Source of the DNA: Anomalospiza imberbis
Lineage: Eukaryota > Chordata > Aves > Passeriformes > Viduidae
Direction of reading: 5' to 3'
Assembly (NCBI RefSeq): GCF_031753505.1
Contig: NC_089687.1
Coordinates: forward strand, 36,851,001-36,915,000
DNA: 64,000 nucleotides
A program made the translations under genes and the position numbers. Under the pieces are notes generated by a model. The model was not told where the DNA came from. It saw only the letters and a list, made by a program, of their open reading frames with translations, and searched no databases. Shown in pieces: positions 25,319 to 36,390 of this stretch (position 1 is its first letter; each line of letters starts with the position of its first letter).

Positions 25319-26744
25319 AGATTTATTTTTAAAAACCCCCTTCCCCCAGACCTGGAACGGGAAAGGTGTCAGGCGTGGAGGAGCACTGAAAAGGCACAAA
25401 ACACTGACCTCATCAGGCCAAGATCCGCCACGGAGCCAGAGCTGATAATCACGGACAGAGAGGTACCCGTGCTCCCCCAGGCCCCATTCATTCCCTCTGC
25501 CAGGAGTCTGGGAGCAGCAGCACCACAAACTGCTGGCCAAAAGGAGCGAGGGCTGAGGGAGGGATGGAACACAGCAGCCCTACAGGATCCAGGATGCGAG
25601 AGCGGCATCTGAAGTGCTCCATTTCCCAGGGCTCACCCTTCATCTATGATGAAGGATTAATTATTTTTACAAAGGAAAGGATGAATATTTTCATGGAAGG
25701 CATGGTGTGGTATTTTTCATCCAAGTCACTCCCCAGTGACCAGCTCGGTGTCACGTCCGCTCTCCTTGGAGCAGCACAAGCCAGGCTTTGGTGCAGGACT
25801 ACAAAACTCAGCTCAATACAGTGCAGCTGCAAAATGTTGTCCCTGACACCATTAAACTGAGTTCATTAGTGAGCAAGGATCAGACTGGGTCTTCCCTTGG
25901 AAGGTGAGAGTCAATTCCCAGCACTGTGGCTCCCAGCTCGCAGCTGCTCAGCCAGTGTTGGATTTTCCTGTAACCTCTGGTACCCAGAATAAACAGAGAC
26001 TGCTGAGCAAACAGACCTGAGCACAACTGCTGCTCGTGCTCCAAGCCCCAGTTCAAGAGCTTAAAACTGTACCTGAACTTCTGCAATCCATTCACCCCTC
26101 AATTCCAAACCACAGTTTTAACGGAGTTGGACGTTCCACCTGCTTGTGAATGTTCTCAAGATGATGCTGGAATGGTGGAGCCCTATCTGTGTGTAGCTAA
26201 TGCTGATATTTGGCATTGTCTGAGTAGCAGAAACAAGAAGTGTAGCTGGGATGGTGCCTGGATATGAGCCTGCCTTCCCTCAGCTTGCCTGGCAAGCTCC
26301 AGCTGGTGGAGGTGGCACATCCATCCCAACAGTCCCAGGGAGACAGAGATGGAGTCCTTGGGAGCTCAGGGAAGGAGTGTGAGGGAGCAGATAAATAACC
26401 ATCTCCTGGAGTGGGCAGAGGGATGGGGGCAGCTTGTCTCCTTCGGAAAAGGCCAACACCACCTTGGGAAGTCAATGGTGGCAGTCTGCAAACCAGAAGT
26501 CAACATGAGCATGAGGACAAAGCAAAACAAGTGAGGCGTGTCCAGAAAAAGCCAAATATCTGATAGGAGATGGACACACCAGTGCAATAGGGAAAGAATT
26601 CCCAAGCCGGCTTCCCCACATCTCCAACATTCCTCCACGGAACTGCTCAGCCCCACAGGGCTCCTCCAGTGCTGCACCACTCCAAAGCAGCGTTGTGAGA
26701 GTGTGCTTAAACAGTATCAATAGCAATTAGAGGGAAAATCCTGA

Positions 26745-27175
26745 TCCCATCCCCAGCCCCAGTTAATTGTCGCAACATTGATTTACTCTAATTTGACTTC
26801 TCACTCCAAATTAAACCCGCATCACCCAAGGAGGGACTGCAGGCAAGCTCCCCCCGCCGGCCCCCTCCCCTCAGAGACAATAAATTTCATATTGAATACG
26901 CTTGGAAAAAAAAACTGGCGGTTGTTGCAGGATCCATACCGAAAGATCTTTTTCCTTTTTTCGCTCTTTTTCTTTTTTTCTTCCTGCGAGTAATTAAAAG
27001 ATGCTTTTCTTGACTAATGATCCCCCTGTTTAGGAATGGGAAGTCGATACTCCTTCAGCAGCAGTCAGCTTCAATTTGTCACAGGCCTCCCGAAGTTTGA
27101 GCGGCGTTCTCGGGGCTGCTGGTAATTGCTGGAACCAATTACCAGCTCTCCAGAGCTGACCTAATCAGGGACCCA
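26745..27175. promoter_or_regulatory. Candidate conserved noncoding element cluster C
   Basis: Contains CCAGTTAATTGTCGCAACAT, CTCCAAATTAAACCCGC, ACAATAAATTTCATATTG and GCGAGTAATTAAAAGATGC. It also has a perfect 11-bp inverted repeat at 27118-27128/27136-27146 with a CAATTA core in each arm. It is repeat-free and retains CpGs. A strong regulatory candidate by composition. Confidence 0.45.
27118..27146. promoter_or_regulatory. Inverted pair of homeodomain-type sites
   Basis: Perfect 11-base arms GCTGGTAATTG and CAATTACCAGC, separated by seven bases. Each arm contains one TAATTG/CAATTA core, so this is a head-to-head pair of the kind bound by paired homeodomain monomers. Function is inferred. 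Confidence 0.4.
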
Positions 27176-27432
27176 GGGACACCAGGCTCAGGGGCCAGCT
27201 GGTCCCTGCTCCCTTTCACACTCAAGTGTTTGGGTTTTCCGCTGCTTCCCCAGCTTTCCGTGCTCACCGGAGCTCGTGTTTATTCCTCCTTCCTCCCAAA
27301 ATCCCAGAAACACCCTCAGCCCAGCCTTCTGCCACTTCCCTGGGGATCCCACCACACCTGTGCTCCCAAAACCTTCCAGTTCAGTGCCAGAGCCCATCCT
27401 GGGTGCTGAACGACCTGGAGATCTGCCCAAAG

Positions 27433-27526
27433 AATTCCAGGATGGTTTGGGTTGGAATGGGCCTTAAAGTGCATCTCATCCCACCCCCCTGCCATGGGAC
27501 AGCTTCCACTAGACCAGGCTGCTTGA
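27433..27526 (-). mobile_element. CR1 LINE 3' fragment
   Basis: Antisense CR1 with CAGGATGGTTTGGGTTGGAA, then CCCCCTGCCATGGGACAGCT. 5'-truncated. Confidence 0.88.
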
Positions 27527-27783
27527 CTCTCCAGATGGATGTGACCTGGAATATACCAATATTAGAGGATATAGCTGGGCAATATTCTTGATGATTGCAG
27601 GAGGGATAATACCTTTTGCTGAAGAGCTCCCAGGCTTTGATTTTACACATCCCCCAATCTCAGAACCTTTCTGGCCTTCAAAGTAAGTGTCCAGGTCCAT
27701 CTTTTCCCATGACTTGCTTGGATGAAGAATTTGAAGTGCATTTGAGTGGGCTAGAAAAGGACAGTAGTATTTCATGTGGTTTA

Positions 27784-28088
27784 ATCACAGAATGTCCTGA
27801 GCTGGAAGGGACCCATGAGGATCATGGAGTCCAAGCCCTGGCCCTGCACAGGCACCCCAACAATCCCAGCCTGTGCATCCCTGACAGCATTGTTCAAATG
27901 TTCCTTGGGCTCTGTCAGCCTGGGGCTGTGCCCGTTTGCTGGGGGAGTCTGGTCAGTGCCCCAGCACCATCTGGGAGAAGAACCTTTTCCTAAAATCCCA
28001 CCTGACCCTGCCCTGACACAGCTCCAGCTGCTCCCTCAGGTGCTGTCCCTGTCACAGACAACAGAGATTGGAGCTGTCCCTCGGGAGG
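27784..28088 (-). mobile_element. CR1 LINE 3' fragment (about 300 bp)
   Basis: Antisense CR1 with ATCACAGAATGTCCTGAGCT, GGCACCCCAACAATCCCAGC and CTCTGTCAGCCTGGGGCTGT. A longer member of the subfamily also seen at 12513 and 40181. Confidence 0.92.
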
Positions 28089-28619
28089 AAGGTGCAGGCC
28101 ATGATAAGGTCTTGAATTTGGTATCTTATATTTGAGTGTGCAAAATTACTAAAGGGAAGCTGTACTCACAGCTCTGTTTTCAGAAATACTGGTGACATTT
28201 TCCTGGGTAGGATTCCTTAATTATGCCATGACCTAGAGTAGCCATTTGGCAATTCCTCCTGTCAAAAACCATCTCCATGAATCCCTCCACCCTTTCCTCT
28301 CCTCCACAGAAACACCCAGGATGCCACTGCAAGCATACAGTGGTCAGTGCCAACCTCTCCCAGGCTGAAGGGACTGCTTTGAAAGCCACATTAAGACTTT
28401 CAGGTTCCTCTTAGTCCAGCCTGTCCACTTAGTCCACTCCTTGAGCCTCCCAGCCCAACAACTCAGTATTTGTGGAGCAGCTCACTGCATTTTTTTTTTT
28501 TTTGTGTGTCCCTAGAAATCTGTGGGTTTCCTCTGATGGCTTCATCTCCAATAGAAAGGCACCACATGAAAAGGTGAAACCCCCCTGATGCCCTCTAAAA
28601 GGGTCTATTAAGGGCCTAT

Positions 28620-28942
28620 CACAGAATCAGATTCCCAGGATGGTCTGGGTTGGAAGGGACCTTCAGGACCATCCAGTGCCTTCCCCTGCCATGGCAGGGA
28701 CACCTTCCACTGTCCCAGGCTGCTCCAAGCCCCAGTGTCCAGCCTGGCCTTGGGCACTGCCAGGGATCCAGGGGCAGCCCCAGCTGCTCTGGGCACCCTG
28801 TGCCAGGGCCTGCCCACCCTCCCAGGGAACAATTCCTAATTCCCAAGATCCCATCCATCCCTGCCCTCTGGCAGTGGGAAGCCATTCCCTGTGTCCTGTT
28901 CCTCCATGCCCTTGTCCAAAGTCCCTCCCCAGCTCTCCTGGA
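28620..28942 (-). mobile_element. CR1 LINE 3' fragment (about 320 bp)
   Basis: Antisense CR1 with GGATGGTCTGGGTTGGAAGG, CATGGCAGGGACACCTTCCA and GCCAGGGCCTGCCCACCCTC. This is the third CR1 within 1.5 kb, all in the same orientation as AGAP1. Confidence 0.93.
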
Positions 28943-28944
28943 GT

Positions 28945-30778
28945 TGCCTCTTCCCCCTTCAGTCCCTCAACAACAACAAAAGGAAGGTTTGTTTAACCCT
29001 CCTTTCAGGGCCATTTTAGCTGCTTCCAATAGAATTCCTCATGCAAAACTCCAAGCAGCAGTGAGAACATGGAAAGCAGAGTCTCTACCCTAAGAACTTG
29101 AATTTATTTTCTTGCCACAGCTTGGACAGAAGGATTGTGATGCTGGCAGAGACCAAAGGGAAGCACAAAAGCAGGCAAACACTTGGAAAAAGCAGAACTT
29201 TCTGGTATTTACGTAAAAAATTGCATTTCAGACCCTGCTGCAAACAGCAGAGGAATGGGAGCAGCAAATCAAGATTGCAATTGCTTTGTGGGAAAATTTC
29301 CACATCATCCTAATTCTGCTTTTCCTAGCACCTCTTCTATCACATAAGCGTGAACCTGGACACAAAGCTAGAAAATCCTATCTATAAAATGAATCTTTTT
29401 GTCCAAAAATGTTGCAGTGCAGGAGAGAAAGAGCAGTGATATCAGTGACAATCAGAATCAGCTGAATATAACTATGAAGATGCAGAGGAACAAAGTGGGA
29501 GAATTAAAATAAGCCCTGAGTATGAAATACTAAGAGAAAAAAGTTGATTTTCTAGAAGTAAAATTCAATCCTGAGTGAATTATTAATTGAAATGGATGGT
29601 GCTCTTTTCATCACAGTCACATGGATTTTAGATTTTTCATGATGATTATTATATGACTACTGAAATAATGTGATTTTTCTTTTTTTTTAAACAGAATTCC
29701 AATTGAGTGCAAGCATTTTTCTTTCAGCAGTTTAGAACTACTCACCTCAGCAGTAAGGAGCAACATATATTTGTGAGGTGCAAGAATATAAAATCTCTGC
29801 AATTAAGTGATAGTAATGACTGAAAGTTCATTTCAATCTACTTGATGAAATCATTGTGCCTAATAATACAAAGGTAGAGAGCAGACATCCCATTTCTGCC
29901 TGAACAAAACCTCTCTTTGGGGCTCCCTGAGCACTTTTAGATGCTCAGCCATTCATCTAAGTAGCCTGATTAATGTAGTGGCTTCATTCTCGAAGATGAA
30001 CCAAAGGTGGCACCACAAATTCATTTTTCAGGGCTAACAAAATAATGCAATAAGAAACAGTTAACTTTATTACACACAGCACAAACCCAGCCCTCTGCTG
30101 CAGGAGCTGGCCCAGGCATAGTGATCCTTCCACCTGATCCAAAACTGGAAAAAGTATTCTCAAAACATCTGTCTTTGACACTGATCAGGTTAATTCAGCA
30201 TAAACCCCCCCAGTTTTAGGCAGGACAACACATCACAGGAAGATTTGCACTGTGTGGAGCTATGAGAGGCAGGTAAAAAGCTGTTCTCGAAGGAGACACC
30301 CCCCCAGCAGCTCCCAGTTTCACATAAATCACACTCACAAAAAGTAATCAAGTCCGTGGCGAGCAGGACTTCGAACACCCCTGAGCAGAACCAAAGACCT
30401 GACAGCCAGGTAGAAATTCCCTGAAACTCTGAAGGGAGGTTGTTAATGACACACTGATAGTCCAAGAGGCAGGAACTTGGTGGCCCACTGAAGCAAAGGA
30501 GCACATGACAGGATAATTTGGGTGGAGGAAGAAGCAGGTGGGAGGTTTCCATCTCCCACTGAACAGAAAACTGCAGAGCTGCTGAGGAAACCTTCCCAAG
30601 AGTGACAAAGTAACGAGGTCACTCAACTTTTGCCATGTCCCACTTTGACACACGTTCTTCCTGGGCACACAGTGAGGTTATAAATAATGTGAGGTTATAA
30701 ATCACCATTTTCCCCCAAGGGAGAGCTCAAAAGCGGCGGCGTCACGCGCCGGGCGAGGCGCGGCGAGCACAAACCCAC
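28945..30778. other. Intronic sequence with nothing recognised
   Basis: AT-rich around 29340-29870; no repeat, RNA gene or domain-bearing frame was seen. The last 60 bases before the exon are CpG-rich. Confidence 0.55.
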
Positions 30779-31001
30779 CTGGTGGAGTCTGAGGAGGGCT
30801 TCACGTGGCCTTGGCTGTTCTCCTCCCACACACTGTTGGCCAGCTCGTTGCCAATGGCTGACATCACCTTGATGAGCTCGATGGGCCAATCGTCCAGGTC
30901 CAGGGAGCGCACCCGGGACAGGTGCGTGCCGAGGTTGCGGTGGATACCTGAGCATTCAATGCAGATGAGGGCTCCCAGGTTCAGGCTGGCCCAGTCGGGG
31001 T
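30779..31001 (-). CDS. AGAP1: AGAP1 coding exon: core of the ArfGAP domain
   Basis: A 223-base exon starting with AC, which completes an Asn codon. It encodes PDWASLNLGALICIECSGIH, then RNLGTHLSRVRSLDLDDWP, ELIKVMSAIGNELANSVWEE and a linker ending DSTR. The CIEC pair supplies the third and fourth zinc ligands of the CX2CX16CX2C ArfGAP finger. The Arg in GIHRNLG is the catalytic arginine finger of the family. The acceptor is TGCAG/AC and the donor AG/GTGGGT; the split Arg codon continues in the exon at 732-987. High identity to AGAP-family ArfGAP domains leaves no doubt about the function: stimulating GTP hydrolysis on Arf proteins. Confidence 0.97.
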
Positions 31002-32756
31002 CTGCAGGACAAGGGACACAGCAATTAGGACAAGGGAACACCCCACAGAACTTTCCAGCTGCTGTTTGTGCATGAAGGTTTTGGCTCCGGGGGTGTCTTG
31101 TCCTAAAGAACAGCTGGGAGGTCTTCCAGGGTCAGTGGAAATGCCAACTCTTCAAGGAGTAAAGAAAAATAAAATGCGGTGTCTCAAAAGATGTATCGCT
31201 CCGCCTCCAGTCAAAAAACCCCAATGAATTAGAGGGGAAAGGAGAAACAAAGGCAACAGAACCCCAGTGATGGGTAAAGGATCATGCAGCAGTGAAGAAA
31301 GCCCCTCCCTGGGTACCCAGAGCTGCTCGTAGGCAGCTGAAAGGGAAAAATAGAGGAAAAAAACAGAGCCCAGAAACACTTATCTCGTGCTAACTCCATC
31401 AGCCCCCTCAACCAGCAGCTACGTGTGGCTCTTCCATCTGACTCTTCGTCCACCTCCAAAATCAGGGAGACAAACACCAAGGTGGAAACGTCCCACTTGG
31501 AACAGCCCCGGTTCCAGGGCATGAGCCAGAAGGATTCCACCCACCCAAAACAACCCCACGAAGAGTGAGACTGGGACAAGCCTGACACAAGATGGGAAAT
31601 TCCATTTCCCAACATGGTTCAAAGCTCTTTTGCCACTGTCCTGTGTAATTTAAATCTAGATTTGTATGGATTGCCTTCTCTCCAACAAACATTCACCTCA
31701 ACAAATGCAGCTGAAGACACATGAGAGGAATTCTGGTTGTTTTTTTCTAACCTCCTGCTGTCAAATCATTTCTTCATGCCTCACTCTGTGCATCCCAAAG
31801 AACTACCCCAAGTGCCATGCAGGAAAATGGGGATAAATTAAGAAGGCAGACAATTTTTGTTCCTATCTAAACAAAATTTGGAGCTGACAGAAAATGAATT
31901 TTCAGTGTCTCCTTCTGTTCTGAAAAATTCATACAAAGTCTCGTCTCGACTTTGTGTAACCCACAATTGAAAAGTTACTTCTGGCAGCCAAAATATGTGG
32001 AAACAGAACATTTTCTAGTTCTTTCCCATGTCATGTTTGGACAAAAAATAGGAAAGGAAAGCTCATAATTTTAATTGTGAAGTCCCAAATTTCACTGAAG
32101 GCATTGACTGACATTTTTCAACCAGTCCATTGAAATCTAAAAATGCAACCAAGAAGAAAAATCCCCCATCTTATTCCACTTGAGCAGAAAAGCACATCTT
32201 TTGTTTAAAAGTTCCTGTCCATACCAAGTCTTATATTTTACATAATTTAACATCCACATTATAGAAATACAGCATTTCAGATCGCCAAAAAATCAGGTGA
32301 GACAAAACTCCTGCCATGCTTTCCAAGCTTTTGGTACAACAACTACAGCAAACTCCTTCAATTCCATAATTTTTCAGATACCTCCACTGTTGTTTTGTCA
32401 GTGGGGGAACCAGTGGTGTATCTGAAACACACTAAAAAAACTCCAAAATCTCAATTTGTTGGTATAAATTTGAACACAGCAAGTAATAATTTGAAATTTG
32501 CAAACTGTGACTCGGATGAAACCCCTGACCTGCAAAGGCCAGGGTTATCCTCACAAAAATCCAAAGTGCAATGAGCTCTAAGAGGCATGAACTCAGAATG
32601 AAGCAAGAGAATGGAATAACAACTTACATGATTCCAATTATTCTGACTGAACTGGAGTTCAGGAGCTGACCTCCCTCCCAAACACCCTTCTACTTGAAGC
32701 ACATGTCGTGCATCTTGTACTGAAAAAATTCTTTAAATATTCCCCTGCTTCAAAGC

Positions 32757-32795
32757 ATCACAGAATGGTTTGGCTTGGAAGAGCCTCTCAGTTGC
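32757..32795 (-). mobile_element. Very short CR1 3' scrap
   Basis: Only the terminal CR1 word remains: ATCACAGAATGGTTTGGCTT followed by GGAAGAGCC. Confidence 0.6.
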
Positions 32796-34991
32796 CAGCA
32801 CTGCTAGGACTGAAGGAGTCCCCCAAAACAACAACCAGGAAGTTCCATGAAGTTTTAGCAAGCTGTTACTTTCAATTTCAACAATCTGACAACACACAGC
32901 TGAGTGGGAAAGTGGCAAACGAGGCAAGGCAAGGGCTGAGCTCGTTACAGAAATGAAAATTGTTATCACCAATTCACACCACAAGTGTTAGAAAGCTGTA
33001 ACTATTCAAGGTTGGGTTTTTTTACTTCCAAGATGATACAAACCCAGCACCCTTTTCCTGCTGATAGTGAGAGTAACTCTGAATTGGGGGATGCTCACGA
33101 GCACGTGGCAGATGTGGGCATCAAGGTGTGACAGCAAAAGGAAGAAAAAGCCAACTCAGTGCAGCTAGAGGTGCTTTACCTAAAATTGGTCAAACAAAAA
33201 ATGAGCTTTTTTAGCACCACTGAATATATCCAGATCACAATTTTCAGCTGTTCATAGTCTCAAAAAGGCTTGGCTCACTCCTTCCCTGAAAAACTCTTCC
33301 CCACTCTGACTCTCACCTCAATCAGCTTCACCGTTTGGAGGTGAAGACTCTCTTAGGAGAATAACCCCTCTCCACTGTCTCCTTTATCCCTTTGGATCCA
33401 AGGAGGCTGATGAAAGGCTGAGCCTTCTTGAGGTCAGCAGCTGTAAGATATCCCTGGGCTGAGCAGAAGGAATTGCTGGAAGGAGGAGCAGAAGAGCCAG
33501 GGAAAGAAGAAGCAGGGGTGAAGGCATCTTGAGTTGCAGCAGAAGGGGGAGAAAAGTTTGCAACTCTCCTATTCTACATGAAAAACTGAATTTTGTGATG
33601 GGTAGGACAAGATTGTCCAAATTATTATCTCAGTCTTTGGCTTTCAAATACAAAATACACCAGAGTATGTGATTGGACTCCTGGAATGGAAAACTCATTA
33701 TGAGAATCCATGTTTTTAAACACTTCCTATTTTCTTCTACAACAGCAAAGACCTGATGTTCCATGTTCTCCAGGTATCTTGGAAGAGGTGACTCACATTT
33801 ATCCTCTGGTGAGCCAAAATCCAGAAATTCAGCTGGGTTTGCCTAAACAATTGGATCACCTTGGGTGGCTTTTCCAGACAAAGCCAGCACCAAGACTCTG
33901 CTGCTTTGGGAAAAGGCAACACCAGTTTTCTTTTCAAACATGAAATCGGATCCTGGGCACAAACTCCAGCTCCTGAAGAGCACTTTGCCTCTTCTCTTGC
34001 TCTAGGATGGGAATGTTGACAGGAGAATATTGAGTAACTTTAGCTGGAGGCTGCCAAAGGGCTGGGATGCTGGTGGCACACAGCTGCTGGATCAACACCC
34101 AACAAGGCAGATCTCCCCGGTGAAACAAAGTGCTGCATCCAGTGCTCAAAAGGCAAAGAGCTCCAAGAAGAGGCAGAATGAGACTTCTGAAGTGGAAGAT
34201 TGATGGCTCCTGAACAGAGCTGAGGGATGGCAACATCTCACTCTCCTGTGCTCCCAAACATCTGGCTCTGTGGAGATGCAAACAACGTGAGACTTCCACG
34301 GAGTGCTGGGGTTTGTGATGTTAAATGCTCCAGGGCTAAGAACCTGCCCAGGCAAGGCAGCAAGGGAATAAAGCAAAGCCCTGCAGAAAAAGCAGCAGGC
34401 TGAGGTTCACCTCCTCTGTGTGTGTGTTTGTTTACATTTTAAAATCCATGGCTTTGCAAATATCTCATATTTTTCCAAAGGAACGACAGTGGCCTTAAAA
34501 TCAGGAAGGTCAAACAGCAAGCGGAGTCAAAGAGGGTATAAATCCTCTCTGAGAATACAAACAAGACCAGCTGAGATTCCAAAACCATCCCCTCATAAAA
34601 GCCACATGACAGAGTGCTGCCAGAATGGGCAGTCCCACTCTGCCCTCTCCCAGCAATGAGCTCCTGGCACATCCCTGCTGCTGGCACCAGGCACGGGGGC
34701 CAGCTTGACCCATGAGCAATCTGGCTGAAAACCAGATTGGCTGGTGGGGGGGGGGAATCCCCAAAAAAGATAAAAAAACACAGCACTGCTTTCTTGCACA
34801 AGCATTTTCCTGATGGAACATCCATCCTGGCTGCTTAAATCCTGGGATATGTGCATGGCTGGGGACAGAAACCCAAGCCTTGGGGACACTGTGGAGTCTG
34901 GGTAGGGCTGAGGTGGATCAGAAGGATGTTGTGGAAGTCGTCTGCACTGGAGGGATTGCATCTTATAGATATATAATATAATCTCCCATAA

Positions 34992-35012
34992 ATATATATA
35001 TATATATATATA
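34992..35012. repeat. (TA)n microsatellite
   Basis: About ten TA units in an AT-rich stretch that continues to 35050. Confidence 0.9.
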
Positions 35013-36299
35013 CACAATAGAATATATTTATACATTTTATAAATAAATATCTAGTTAGCAAGGCTAGAAATGCCACCCACAGCGGAGCAGGACTTGGCAC
35101 CACTCCCACCCTGGGCTGCTCAGAGGCAGCAGTGAGTACCTCAAATGAGCTAAATATTCATGTAGGTCACTCCCAGACCCCCTTCTCCTCATCCACAGCA
35201 CACCACCCTTCCTGCCTTCCTCCTGAGCTGCATCAAAGCTTTGGGGGAAATCTCAATGACTGCCAGGTCACTATGAAAGCACACTAATAAATAAGACTTG
35301 CTTTGGGCTCCAGGTGCTAAAATACCACTCAAACCTAGCTTCTCCCTGGTTTAGCACGGGCTGGATCCCTTAGAGTCAAAACAGTGACCAAATTATTGGT
35401 GCAAAAGCACCTGCACTTGTGTACAAATGCTCTTTTACACTGGGGTGGCCAGAATGGCTTACACCAGGAGTCAAAATCCCAAGCAGCCAATCTTTAAAAA
35501 TAAAAATCACACCTGAAGAAAAGTAAGTGAATATTTTTCCATTTTAAGCATGTGTAAAAATCACAAGGAAAGTTCTGACTTCCAAATATCAAAGAAATAA
35601 AAATGCACAAGTTCTCAGTCCTTTAGCTCCTCCAACTAATTGCTTTAGAGTAAGAGAACTTCCTTTCTGTGGCTTTGTTGCAAACCCCTGGAACTAAAGA
35701 GCACCAGAATAATGGCCTCAGTCGGGGTTAGTGAGGTGAAGCACAGCTCAAAGTATTCCCGAGAACACTCTTCTGAACACTAAGCATATGTTTCAAAAAC
35801 TAAAAAAAAAAAAGGGGGGAAAGAAACACAAAGGGGAAGAAAAAAAATAATCCAAAATCAGTTTTCTAGTATCCAGATATAATGAGCAATGACTTTGGTT
35901 TCTTCTGACAAGCAAGCCTAAAAACCAAACCAAAAAAACAGCAATCAAGCTCTACCTCTTTGAAAATATTACCATGGCACGTGTGCTCTCACCACGCAAA
36001 ACAGGAGGGAAATGGAAGGGACTGATGTCAAACAGCAAACTTTTTGCCTTTTCTTTGAAGGGAAGTACAAAAATGCTGACATTCAACGTGAAACGAGGGG
36101 AAAAAATCAGGATGCACTTGATGTGGCAGATATTGAGCATAAATTAAGAACAAACAAGTCTGGTTAAGCAAAGTCCTTCACGGAGCAGAGACGTGCAAAC
36201 AACAGAGGGGCTGTCCCAGCAGGGAGGCCAGGGCTGGGTGTAACCCAGGGCCTGGCCAAGGAGAAGGGCTCAGAGCTGCACTCAGGGGGCTGTACTCAC

Positions 36300-36390
36300 T
36301 CTGTGCCTCGCAGTCCACGCAGTGGGAATTGCCTCGGATGTTCCTGATGGACTGCAGGGCCATGGCCTCGTTCTGACTCGTCAGGCGCGA
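36300..36390 (-). CDS. AGAP1: AGAP1 coding exon: PH-to-ArfGAP linker and first zinc-binding cysteines
   Basis: A 91-base exon of 30 codons plus one base. It encodes SRLTSQNEAMALQSIRNIRG, then NSHCVDCEAQ. The CVDC pair is the first half of the ArfGAP CX2CX16CX2C zinc finger; the second half lies in the exon at 30779-31001, so an intron cuts through the finger. The acceptor is CCCCGCAG/TCG in phase 0; the donor is CAG A/GTGAGT. The joined codon (A plus AC) gives Asn, keeping the exact CX2CX16CX2C spacing, which confirms both splice sites. Confidence 0.96.

Larger units (their letters stand above)
988..30778 (-). other. AGAP1: AGAP1 large intron (29.8 kb)
   Basis: Bounded on the minus strand by a GTGGGT donor just below 30779 and a CCCTAG acceptor just above 987. 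It holds scattered CR1 fragments, several AT-rich motif-dense stretches listed separately, and simple repeats. I found no open reading frame with a recognisable domain on either strand; the 60-160 codon frames have no family resemblance, and many simply overlap CR1. Confidence 0.9.
31002..36299 (-). other. AGAP1: AGAP1 intron (5.3 kb)
   Basis: Minus-strand donor A/GTGAGT just below 36300, acceptor CTGCAG just above 31001. It holds one short CR1 scrap, a (TA)n run and a G9 run near 34746; the rest shows no recognised element. Confidence 0.9.

Noticed and set aside
25262..25320. Processed pseudogene marked by poly(T)
   Set aside because: There is no gene-like sequence on either side and no target-site duplication.
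28640..29093. Overlapping open frames of 118 and 147 codons
   Set aside because: They lie mostly on an antisense CR1 3' fragment, whose GC-rich consensus creates frames without coding meaning. The same applies near 55708-56432 and 38660-39138.
34593..35035. Frames rich in Ile-Tyr
   Set aside because: Produced by the (TA)n microsatellite.
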